NCBI GenBank assembly: GCA_005656395.1
Contig: SRSI01000043.1
Coordinates: 310,001-374,000 of the forward strand
Source: Strongyloides papillosus
Taxonomy: Eukaryota > Nematoda > Chromadorea > Rhabditida > Strongyloididae
Direction of reading: 5' to 3'
Length of the DNA stretch: 64,000 nucleotides
Position numbers and translations under genes: made by a program. Below, piece by piece: positions 56,248 through 64,000 of this stretch (position 1 is its first letter; each line of letters begins with the position of its first letter). The notes beneath the pieces are model-generated. The model saw only the letters and a list, made by a program, of their open reading frames with translations, ran no database searches and was not told the DNA's origin.

Positions 56248-56888
56248 CACGGGGTGTCCCAAATAGGTTTGAAGTATTCTTAACGTTAGTAACGTTTTTA
56301 TTTCTTGATTAAATTTAAATATTTTTTTTTTAAAAATAATGGGTGAAGGTAGGAATTTTAGGCTATATAATTTTTTTTGTTAAATTTTTTGCTGCAAACT
56401 TCTTTTCATTCGTTGACCATTTTATACGTATAAATCTAATTACCTTTAAAAAAACAAATTTGGAGTAATGTTGAAAGTTATATCTTAATTTTTTATATAG
56501 CTTCAAAAACTCTTCAATCAGTCAGCAAAGGCTTTTGAAAAATTCTTTTTGTTATTATTACCCTTCCCATAAGCATTAATGTTAGACAAGCCCTTTAGAA
56601 ATTTTAGTTAAATCACGAAAAACGTTCTTAAAGCACTTTAAACAAAAGATAATAGCTTTTTGGTCATTATTCCAGACCTTTGGTCATAAAATAGTACGAC
56701 TTTGGCATGCAAAACTATCAATTTGTAGAAAAAAATTTTCAGCAAATAAAAATTTTAGCGAGGAAAAATTATGTGGATAAAATTTTCTACCTTTACTCAT
56801 TATTTTAAAAAAAAATTATTGAATTTGCTCAAGAAATAAGAAAGTTATTAACGTTTAGTATGTTTCAGACCTGTTTGGAAATCCTGTA
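56248..56888. mobile_element. Tc1/mariner-like foldback MITE, degenerate
   Basis: About 641 bp with long imperfect terminal inverted repeats. The left end reads GGGGTGTCCCAAATAGGTTT; the reverse complement of the right end reads ACAGGATTTCCAAACAGG. Both continue in parallel for about 150-200 bp (AACGTTAGTAAC/AACGTTAATAAC, then ATTTCTTGA in both, then AATAATGGGTGAAGGTAG/AATAATGAGTAAAGGTAG). The right end abuts TA. No transposase ORF inside. The homologous position in unit B (about 60375-60400) lacks it. Confidence 0.75.
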
Positions 56889-57499
56889 TTTTAATTAAAA
56901 AACTTTTGTGGAGCTATAAGGTATTAGAAAAAATATTCGATTTTTATTCTTTTAAATTAATTTTGTAATTTTTGTCAATAAATCAATAACATTTTTATAC
57001 TGATTTATAATCATATAGATAAGAATTTAGTAAAAAAAAAACTGTTTGATGGAACTTGTATTAATGAGGTTAAATTTAATGTACTTTATTGTAATCATTT
57101 TATTTGTGTGGCATATATAGTAAGATTATTTATCTTACAAATAAATTTGAAAGCCAGAACATCAAAATGAGGACAAAAACAATATTATAAATAATTTTGT
57201 ATTAATTAAGTTGGACAAATTATTAAATATATTGACTAATTGTTCATATTATAAGCACTTTGGTCAGTTTTTAATAAAACATTAGCTGTATAAGTTTTTT
57301 AGTTTTCTTATCTATTAATATTATTGCCTTAACTGAATTCTCATTAAAAACTTTACATTCTATAGAACTCGACTTAAAAATTACAAAAAAGTGTGACACA
57401 GATTTGTGTAAAATGTTGTAAATTTATCCCACCTAATAAAATTCAAATTTGTTTGACTTTCAATTAATTCTAACACAAATATTTTTTCCAAAAAAATTT

Positions 57500-58330
57500 A
57501 AAGAGATTAAAATAATTTGGTTTTTTTTATTACTTTTATCTTAAAACTTAATCTGTTTTTTTAGAAAACATTTAAAAATACGAGATTATAAGTTAATTTT
57601 AAGAAAAATTAAAAATGTTTTTATAAAGAACATTTATTAATATATCATAATGTCTTTTTTAATATGTTTAAATAATTTGAAATATTAGAAATTATATTTT
57701 TTATAGATTTATTGTCATATGATAGACAATTTTTTTATAATGCTTCTAAAGATCATCTTTAAAAATTATAATTATAAAAAGTTAAAAAATTCCATGCATT
57801 TTTGTTCATAGTAAAAAATAACTTTTTTATATTTTAGTTTAAATTGAGCAAATACTAATATAAAATTTTTAATTGATAATGCTTTATTTAGTTAAACAGT
57901 AATTGCTTTGAAATTTTTAAATTGTTGTTGTTTAGAGACTGTTTAAAAAATGATTTTTCTTAGAACGTTTACAGCTTTAAACGAGATCAATCCTTAATAC
58001 CGCACTTCAAGATATATTATAAAAACAAGTTAGACTTAAAGATGAGCATAATATCATAAAAAATATCAATATTAAATAAAAGCTACATTATCTCAAAATC
58101 TCAAACAAATATATTTTTTTAAAAAAACAGCATGATTTATGCAACAAACTAATATTTTACGTAGTTTAAAACATTTTTGCTGTCGTCTGGCATTTTTAAG
58201 ACTTGTATAACTTAATTTTTTAGACAAGTGAGACATTTCTATTGCATTTTTTGAAAAATTTCCAAGATTTGCTTCTTTTTTATGTGTGTTTATTATTATA
58301 TTTACTAACACCATTACATTAATTTTTTAA
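57500..58330 (-). repeat. Dispersed repeat, copy 2 (inside unit A)
   Basis: Reverse complement aligns in order with 3050-3900: AGACGACAG...AAATGTTTTAAAC, TTGTTGCATAAAT, CTTTAAGTCTAACTT, GAAGTGCGGTATTAAG, then TTAATAAATGTTC and TTCTTAAAATTA. Same block as copy 3 by tandem duplication. Confidence 0.65.
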
Positions 58331-58562
58331 CTTTTCATAAAATCTTATTGTATTTTATATTATGGTTAAAGAGTTTAAAAAGTATTTAATTGATGATGTT
58401 AACATGTAGTAAACACGATATCGAAGATAATGGAATTAGCTGAACCTGATCTCGTTTACAAATTCTTAACAAATAAAAATTAGATAGATAAGGTTGATGG
58501 AATGGAAACGTTTATTTTATTTTATATAAAAGCAAAAGTATAAAACAATTTTTTTAAATAAA

Positions 58563-59984
58563 TTAATGTCTAAATATAAGTGTGTACATAGTTGTAACAG
58601 TTTTGCGTAACATATGAACAATGTAATATCCTCCTTTTGAAGGCTTTTTGCATTTTTCTCTCTCAACACAATTATTAAATTCATCCAAGGCAAATGGCTC
58701 ACGGCATTCACAACCTTCTCCAGCACATTCAAAAGTACAAACGCTTGTTACATTTCGAGGAATTTCACATCTTGGTGGACAAGCAGACTTGCAATTTGTG
58801 TAAACCATGTTTGTTGGACAAACTGGAGTAGTTTCAGGTTCAACTGTTGTTCCAGTTGAACATTCTTCACGTTTAACGCATTGCTTAGTTTCTTCATTAC
58901 GAACATAGTCTTTGTTGCATACACAACCTACACGACACATTTTATTACATACTTTTGGTGGATTCTTGTGGTTGGAGCATGTAATTGGACAATCAGTTGA
59001 ACATGATTCGAAATGTTCGTTCTCTGGACACTCGTATGTTGTATTACGTGAACAATGTATAGGAGAAACGCATTGGTTATTTTGTTTGTCCCGGATATAT
59101 CCATCATTACATACACAACCAATTACACATTGCATAGTGCATACTTTTGGTTGATTGTAATAATTATTGCATGTAATTGGACAAGCAGTTCCACATTCGT
59201 CGAAATGCTCGTTCTTTGGACATGAAGGTGTAGTTTCTGGAAATAATGTTGATGTTTTTGTACATTGTTTGCGTTTAACACATTTGCCAGTTACGTCATC
59301 ACGAACGTAATCTTTCTTACATACACAATCTCCGCCAACTTGGCATATAAAAGGACAAGGCTTGATTTTTTTGGGATCATCAGAACACTTTGGCTCACAC
59401 ACAGATCCACAATGATTCCAAATCTCGTTCTTCGGGCATTTACGTGTGGTTGTTGGGAATGGTGTTGTTGTTTTAGAACATTGTTCCCGTTTGACACATG
59501 TGTTAGTGGAATCATCACGGACGAAACCCTCAATACACTGACAGCCAGCTGGCTTACATATTCTAGGACAAGGCTTTGGTTTTTTGATATTATCAAAGCA
59601 GTTAGGCTCACATGCAGATCTACAATTTGCCCAAATTTCGTTCGGAGGACATTGTCCTGTGGTTGTTGTTGGTTTTTTAGTTGTTTTGGGTTTGCTGTAA
59701 CATTTATCCTTTTTGACACATTTGTTTTTATCATTCAAGAAATAACCCTTTTTACAGACACAAGCATAGCCGCTAGTCTTTTTGCATTCTTTTTTCTTAT
59801 TATAACACTTTTTAAGAGGTGTTGGAGGGAGAGACCTAGTAAAACTGCATGTGTCAGTACAAACGGTACATGGTTTTAGCATCTCATTTGCTTTACATCT
59901 TGGCTTTTTTGCATCTACAATAAATGCAATCAAATACAAAATTAATATAGGGAAATATATTTTGAAAATCATTTTTAATGACAT
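58563..59984 (-). CDS. Secreted protein with six TIL domains (array gene B)
   Basis: 473 residues from ATG 59984; the next Met (59972, MIFKIYFPILILYLIAFIVDA) corresponds to the gene A start, and both give a signal peptide. Six ten-cysteine TIL domains begin CKANEMLKPC, CPPNEIWANC, CPKNEIWNHC, CPKNEHFDEC, CPENEHFESC and CPTNMVYTNC, most joined by short Thr-rich linkers (TTTPFPTTTR). Domains 4 and 5 are close to each other, as are 2 and 3, suggesting internal domain duplication. The tail GYYIVHMLRKTVTTMYTLIFRH follows the last domain. Single exon, no frame damage. Most likely a secreted protease inhibitor or structural cysteine-rich protein; no targets can be inferred. Confidence 0.88.
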   Translation of the reverse strand: MSLKMIFKIYFPILILYLIAFIVDAKKPRCKANEMLKPCTVCTDTCSFTRSLPPTPLKKCYNKKKECKKTSGYACVCKKGYFLNDKNKCVKKDKCYSKPKTTKKPTTTTGQCPPNEIWANCRSACEPNCFDNIKKPKPCPRICKPAGCQCIEGFVRDDSTNTCVKREQCSKTTTPFPTTTRKCPKNEIWNHCGSVCEPKCSDDPKKIKPCPFICQVGGDCVCKKDYVRDDVTGKCVKRKQCTKTSTLFPETTPSCPKNEHFDECGTACPITCNNYYNQPKVCTMQCVIGCVCNDGYIRDKQNNQCVSPIHCSRNTTYECPENEHFESCSTDCPITCSNHKNPPKVCNKMCRVGCVCNKDYVRNEETKQCVKREECSTGTTVEPETTPVCPTNMVYTNCKSACPPRCEIPRNVTSVCTFECAGEGCECREPFALDEFNNCVEREKCKKPSKGGYYIVHMLRKTVTTMYTLIFRH

Positions 59985-61019
59985 TATACTTCTTTTCTTG
60001 GCTTTTTATATGGATTATCATATCATGAATTATTGGTAAATAGTAATGTTTTGTTGAAAAGTATACATTAAATACTAAATAATTTGAAGCAAAATTCATG
60101 CGAGAGATTTATTTTTTCAAACAATGGATAATAAAAAATTTACTTTTCCATGTATGAAATATTTATTATAAATCACGAAATCTAATTTTTCATATTGTTC
60201 ACTAACTTTTGTTGTTTCAATTTTAATTTCTATTTCGGGTTTTAAAAAAAAAATAGGAAATGTTTATTTGATATTAGCATTCATATCTTTATTTTAGTAA
60301 ATTCTTTTCATAAAGAGGTATTATATTTTAAAAATATCTCATACTTATTTCTTAGTAATTTAGCAAATGTTGATCTTATTATGTTTTTAACTAAAATTAA
60401 AAAATTCTACTTTATTTTCTTTATTGAATCGATAACTTTATTTTATTTAATCAATAACTTTTTTTAATATTCATTTATAATTATATAGGTAAGAATTTAG
60501 TAAAAAACTGTTTGATAGAACTTGTATTTATGAGGTTGAATTTAATGTACTTTATTGTAGAGACATTAATTGTTGGGCATATGTAGTAATATTATTAATC
60601 TTTCAAAGAAAATTTAAAAGCCAGAACATCAAAATGATGACAAAGACGGTATTACAAATAATTTCATATTAACTAAAATAAATGAGCTTTTAAATATGTT
60701 GACCAAATGTTTATATTGTAGGCACTATGACTAATTTCTAGTAAAACTTTAATTGTATAAGTTTTTTATTCTTCTTATCAGTGCTATTTTTTGCTTTGAC
60801 TAAACTGTCATCAAAAACTTTACATTCTATAAAGTTCGACTTAAAAATCAGAAAAAAATGTGATACATATTTTTGTAAAATGTTGTAAATTTATCCCACC
60901 TAATATAATTCAGATTTTTTTGACTTGATATTAATTTTCTCACATATATTTGGTCATAAAAATTAAATATTTACTAAAATAACTTCCTATTTTTCAATGA
61001 TATTATTTTTATCTTAAAA

Positions 61020-62100
61020 CTTAATTTTGTTTTTTATTAAACATATAAAGATACTACCGGGTGGCCGGCGAATTTCTTCCATTTTGATGACATAAAATCC
61101 GTACATAATATTCCATAATTATAAAAGACAATATTTTTATACTATTAATTATAGTAATTAAAGGGTAATTGTTAATTTAATTTTAAATAATAAATTAACA
61201 AAATGAATATATTGGTAAATAGATAAACCTTTCATTTTATTAAAAGATAAATTTCTTTTAAAATTATTAATTATTCCCGAACAGAAAATAGGCAAACAAA
61301 TTGTCATCGAAATGGGAGAAATTCGCCGGCCACCCGATATATTAGAAGTTTATTTTAAGCAAAATTATATTTGTTTTTATAAAAAACATTTATTAACATA
61401 TCACAGTATCATTTTTAATCTCTTTAATAGTTTGTAATATTAAGAAATTATATTTTTTTAATAAAATATATAGTCATCTGATATATAACTTTTTTTAAAA
61501 TCATTTTTGAAGATCATTTTTTAAATATTACTCATAAAAAGTTTTAAAATGTTATACATGTTTGTTCCTAGTAACAATAATGTTTCAATATTTAAATAAA
61601 AAATAGACAAATACAAGATAATATTTCTAATTAATAATACTTTGTTTAGTTAAGTAACTAGTGTTATAAAATTTCTAAATTTCTAAACTTGTTGTTAGTA
61701 TATTGTTTTAAACAATAACCTTTGTCAAAATGTTTACAATTTTATAAGAAATTGATTTTTAGCACACGGCTTAATAATAAATTATAAAAAACGAAGTAGA
61801 CTCTAGGGAGAGTATGCTATCATAAAAAATATCAAAACTAAATTATAGTCACATTACTTTAAAATGTTAAACATATAAATTTTTAAAACAAAACAGCAAA
61901 ATTTCTGCGATAACCTAATATTTTACGTAGTTAAAAACATTCATGCTGTCGTTTGATATTTAAAAGATTTGTATAATTTAATTTCTTAAACAGGTGGAAT
62001 ATTTTTATTTCCTTTTATGAAGAATTGGTAAAATTTGTCCCATTTTTTTATATGATAGTTAATTATTATATTCACTAACATTTTTATATTAATTTTTTGA
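61020..62100 (-). repeat. Dispersed repeat, copy 3 (inside unit B), interrupted
   Basis: Tandem-duplicate counterpart of copy 2 (same ACAGCA...TATTTTACGTAG...GCTGTCGT order near 61900-61950), interrupted by the MITE at 61057-61337. Outer ends approximate. Confidence 0.65.
61057..61337. mobile_element. 281-bp MITE with near-perfect terminal inverted repeats
   Basis: The left end is CGGGTGGCCGGCGAATTTCT and the reverse complement of the right end is the same 20 bases; the inverted repeat runs about 34 bp with two mismatches. Flanked by TA on both sides (61055-61056 and 61338-61339), as expected for Tc1/mariner-type insertion. No ORF. GC-rich ends stand out sharply from the AT-rich surroundings. 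The equivalent point in unit A (about 57575-57590) is an empty site. Confidence 0.88.
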
Positions 62101-62332
62101 CTTGTCATAAAATCTTGTTGTAATTTATATTATAGTTAAATAGTTTAACAGTGTTTAATTAATTATGTCGACATGTATTAAGCACGATATCAAAGGTGAT
62201 GAAGTTAGTGGAACCCTGTCTCGTTTACGAATTCTTAACAAATAAAAATTATATAGATAATATTGGTTGAATAAAGATGTTTATTTTATCTTATATGAAT
62301 ACAAAAGATATAAATTTTACTTTTTAAACAAA

Positions 62333-62622
62333 TTAATGTCTAAATATAAAGGTATACATACTTGTAACAGTTTTGCGAAAAATATGAACAATGTAATATC
62401 CTCCTTTTGAAGGCTTTTTGCATTTTTCTCTCTCAACACAATTATTAAATTCATCCAAGGCAAATGGCTCACGGCATTCATAATCTTCTCCAGCACATTC
62501 AAAAGTACAAACGCTTGTTACATTTCAAGGAATTTCACATCTTGGTGGATAAGCAGACTTGCAATTTGTGTAAACCATGTTTGTTGGACAAACTGGAGTA
62601 GTTTCAGGTTCAACTGTTGTTC
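62333..62622 (-). pseudogene. Detached terminal TIL domain of array gene C
   Basis: Nearly identical to the last exon part of gene B (tail ending YTLIFRH, stop at 62333-62335), but cut off from the rest of gene C by a transposon. It has a nonsense change CGA to TGA at 62525-62527 and two Cys to Tyr changes, at 62480-62482 and 62549-62551, in positions that are cysteine in genes A and B. It has no start and should be non-functional. Confidence 0.85.
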
Positions 62623-63109
62623 CACTGAGAAAAAGTTTGCGGATAGAAACCGCAGGCATTTGCAGTTTATAATCAGAAATGGTGAACCGCAAATTTTTAT
62701 AACCGCGAAATTATTCTAAACGCAGTAAAATTATGTTTTCTTCTACTACGACATTTACAACTGTTAATACTTCTTCGGTAAAAGATACCACATTTATCTA
62801 CAATGTATGGTTTTTGATTAAATGTAGAAAAAAGCAAATAGTTACTATTATAAAAAAACATTATTAAAATGTTTATTGAACACGTTTTATCTTTTTTTAA
62901 ATTTTAAAAAATTTAAAATTTCTTTAATTGATAAATAATAACTTCAACGATAATATGAATATTTATTTTATTGATAAAATTAAATACATTTTATTTGTGA
63001 ATAAAATATTTGCAAAAATATAAATTTGACTATGTCAAATTTTCTATCAATCGCAAAAAGCCGCAAACTTTGCAACCGCAAAGAGCCGCACAAAACATTT
63101 TCCTCAGTG
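62623..63109. mobile_element. 487-bp hAT-like non-autonomous element inside gene C
   Basis: Ends are CACTGAGAAAAAGTTTGCGG on the left and, on the right, the reverse complement of CACTGAGGAAAATGTTTTGT. Repeated GCGGTT/CCGCAAA motifs lie subterminally at both sides. CACTG termini suggest a hAT-type element; no transposase ORF is present. A clean 8-bp target duplication is not seen: TTGTTC on the left versus TCGAGTTC on the right agree only partly, so either it has mutated or the family differs. Gene B shows the uninterrupted site. Confidence 0.75.
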
Positions 63110-64000
63110 TCGAGTTCGACATTTACTACGTTTAACGCATTTGTCGGAAATTTCGTCACGAACATAACCCCTGTCACATACACAACCTACACGGCACATT
63201 CTATTACATACTTTTGGTGGATTCTTGTGGTTGGAGCATGTAATTGGACAATCAGTTGAACATTTTTCGAAATGTTCGTTCTTTGGACATTCGTACGTTG
63301 TATTACGTGAACAGTGTAAAGGAAGAACGCATTCATTAGTTTGTTTGTCCCGGATATATCCCTCATTACACACACAACCAATTACACATTGCTTAGTGCA
63401 TACTTTTGGTTGATTGTAATAATTATTGCATGTAATTGGACAAGCAGTTCCACATTTGTCGAAATGCTCGTTCTTTGGACATTTTGGTTTAGTTGTTTTT
63501 TTACAATCTTTACGTTTAACACATTTTCCAGTTACGTTATCACGAACGTAATTTTTCTTACATACACAATCTCCGCCAACTTGGCATATAAAAGGACAAG
63601 GTTTGATTTTTTTGGGGTCATCAGAACACTTTGGCTCACACACAGATCCACAATAATTCCAAACCTCGTTTTTCTTACATTTACGTGTGGTTGTTGGGAA
63701 TGGTGTTGTTGTTTTAGGACAATCGCTAGGTTTAACACATTGGCCAGTTTTATCATTACGAACGTAATTTGGCTTGCACTCACAGCCAGCTTCTTTACAT
63801 AGTTTTGGACAAGGTCTTGGTTTTTTGTATTCGTCCATACAGTTGGGTTCACATGCATATCTGCAATTCTTCCAAATCTCGTTCTTTTGACATTTACCTG
63901 TGGTTGTAGTTGGTTGTTTGGTTGTTTTTGGTTTTTTAGTTGTTTTAGGTTTGCTGTAACATTTATCCTTTTTGACGCATTTGTTTTTATCATTTAAGAA
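63104..64000 (-). CDS. TIL-domain protein (array gene C), truncated by transposon; 5' end outside window
   Basis: Open to the right edge. Visible are the end of a first domain (FLNDKNKCVKKDKC), a Thr/Lys linker and four complete ten-cysteine TIL domains beginning CQKNEIWKNC, CKKNEVWNYC, CPKNEHFDKC and CPKNEHFEKC. The last domain ends KRSKC and is followed by only RTRH and a TGA at 63104-63106 that lies in the terminal repeat of the inserted element. So the reading frame is closed immediately after a complete domain, and only the terminal domain and tail are lost. Upstream frame is intact, so a secreted five-domain protein may still be made; whether the transcript has a usable 3' end is unknown. 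Confidence 0.8.
   Translation of the reverse strand, partial: FLNDKNKCVKKDKCYSKPKTTKKPKTTKQPTTTTGKCQKNEIWKNCRYACEPNCMDEYKKPRPCPKLCKEAGCECKPNYVRNDKTGQCVKPSDCPKTTTPFPTTTRKCKKNEVWNYCGSVCEPKCSDDPKKIKPCPFICQVGGDCVCKKNYVRDNVTGKCVKRKDCKKTTKPKCPKNEHFDKCGTACPITCNNYYNQPKVCTKQCVIGCVCNEGYIRDKQTNECVLPLHCSRNTTYECPKNEHFEKCSTDCPITCSNHKNPPKVCNRMCRVGCVCDRGYVRDEISDKCVKRSKCRTRH

Larger units (their letters stand above)
54720..58495. repeat. Tandem duplication unit A
   Basis: Holds TIL gene A and its upstream flank. The flank 55860-56240 aligns with 60010-60370 of unit B, and 57000-58490 aligns with 60470-62260. The unit contains one extra insertion (56248-56888) absent from unit B. Boundaries are set by the repeating gene 3' ends and are approximate. 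Confidence 0.8.
55813..58562. other. Intergenic A-B of the TIL array
   Basis: Contains the upstream flank of gene A, the foldback MITE and the dispersed repeat copy 2. A TTTATT (AATAAA on minus) near 58512 lies just past the stop of gene B and may be its polyadenylation signal. No other gene recognised. Confidence 0.5.
58500..62270. repeat. Tandem duplication unit B
   Basis: Holds TIL gene B and its upstream flank; paralogous to unit A on one side and to unit C (from about 62275) on the other. The gene 3' ends of B and C are nearly identical over 58563-58860 versus 62333-62624, so the B/C split is the youngest. Contains a private 281-bp MITE. Confidence 0.8.
59985..62332. other. Intergenic B-C of the TIL array
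   Basis: Upstream flank of gene B, dispersed repeat copy 3 and the 281-bp MITE. No further gene recognised. Confidence 0.5.
62275..64000. repeat. Tandem duplication unit C (runs off window)
   Basis: Third copy of the TIL unit; paralogous to B throughout apart from the 487-bp insertion and point changes in the terminal domain. Confidence 0.75.

Noticed and set aside
59265..59879. 204-codon plus-strand ORF opposite TIL gene B, and similar ones opposite gene C
   Set aside because: Shadows created by the repetitive Cys/Lys/Thr codons of the TIL domains; the minus-strand frame has a signal peptide and regular cysteine spacing.
62333..63109. The 487-bp insertion in gene C as an intron
   Set aside because: Its ends are CACTG/CAGTG inverted repeats, not GT/AG splice sites, and genes A and B have no intron at this point.

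Overview
This window looks like nuclear DNA of a small-genome, very AT-rich nematode, most likely Strongyloides or a close relative (clade IV). The evidence is the strongly AT-rich intergenic DNA, the mix of very short introns (about 40-80 nt) with a few near 0.9 kb, the GT...TTTCAG/TTTTAG splice sites, and the best family matches, which are to animal and nematode proteins (junctophilin, ZO-1, INA-1-type integrin alpha, a DLC1/GEI-1-type RhoGAP-START protein, anoctamin, SLX1, XPA, DNA polymerase alpha B subunit, OSBP, multi-TIL-domain secreted proteins). All identifications come from reading motifs; no database search was run.

Layout. 0-4 kb is a decaying accessory area: the 3' part of a RING-type gene, a broken tandem copy of it, an isolated NCK-like SH2 exon that lacks the usual phosphotyrosine-binding arginine, and an old dispersed repeat that reappears in inverted orientation at 57-62 kb. 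4-20 kb carries three large minus-strand genes: an unrecognised 1467-residue low-complexity acidic protein, a ZO-1-type MAGUK (zoo-1) and a junctophilin (jph-1) with a long N/Q-rich insertion. 23-26 kb is an anoctamin. 26.5-33 kb groups DNA-maintenance genes: slx-1 (minus), a divergent MULE-transposase-derived protein, and xpa-1. An OSBP-type lipid-transfer gene (32.7-37 kb, minus) converges on xpa-1. div-1 (polymerase alpha B subunit), a GEI-1/DLC1-type RhoGAP-START gene and an intronless ina-1 integrin alpha follow on the plus strand, separated by 3 kb gene-free AT-rich stretches.

54.7-64 kb is a segmental tandem array. It has at least three units of about 3.8 kb, each holding a minus-strand gene for a secreted protein made of ten-cysteine TIL (trypsin-inhibitor-like) domains. 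The units differ in domain number (4, 6, and at least 5 originally) and have been separately invaded by short non-autonomous DNA transposons: a Tc1/mariner-like foldback element after unit A, a 281-bp TA-flanked MITE after unit B, and a 487-bp hAT-like element inside gene C. The last one splits the gene and supplies a stop codon in its own terminal repeat, just after the last cysteine of a complete TIL domain. Because the units are paralogous, each provides an empty site for its neighbour's insertion, so duplication and insertion can be ordered by reading alone.

Most of the single-copy genes (junctions, muscle membrane contacts, adhesion, lipid transfer, DNA repair and replication) are ordinary conserved metazoan genes and do not form one pathway. 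The novel material is the TIL array with its transposon-made gene truncation, the domesticated MULE protein, the unrecognised 1467-residue protein, and the relic area at the left edge.
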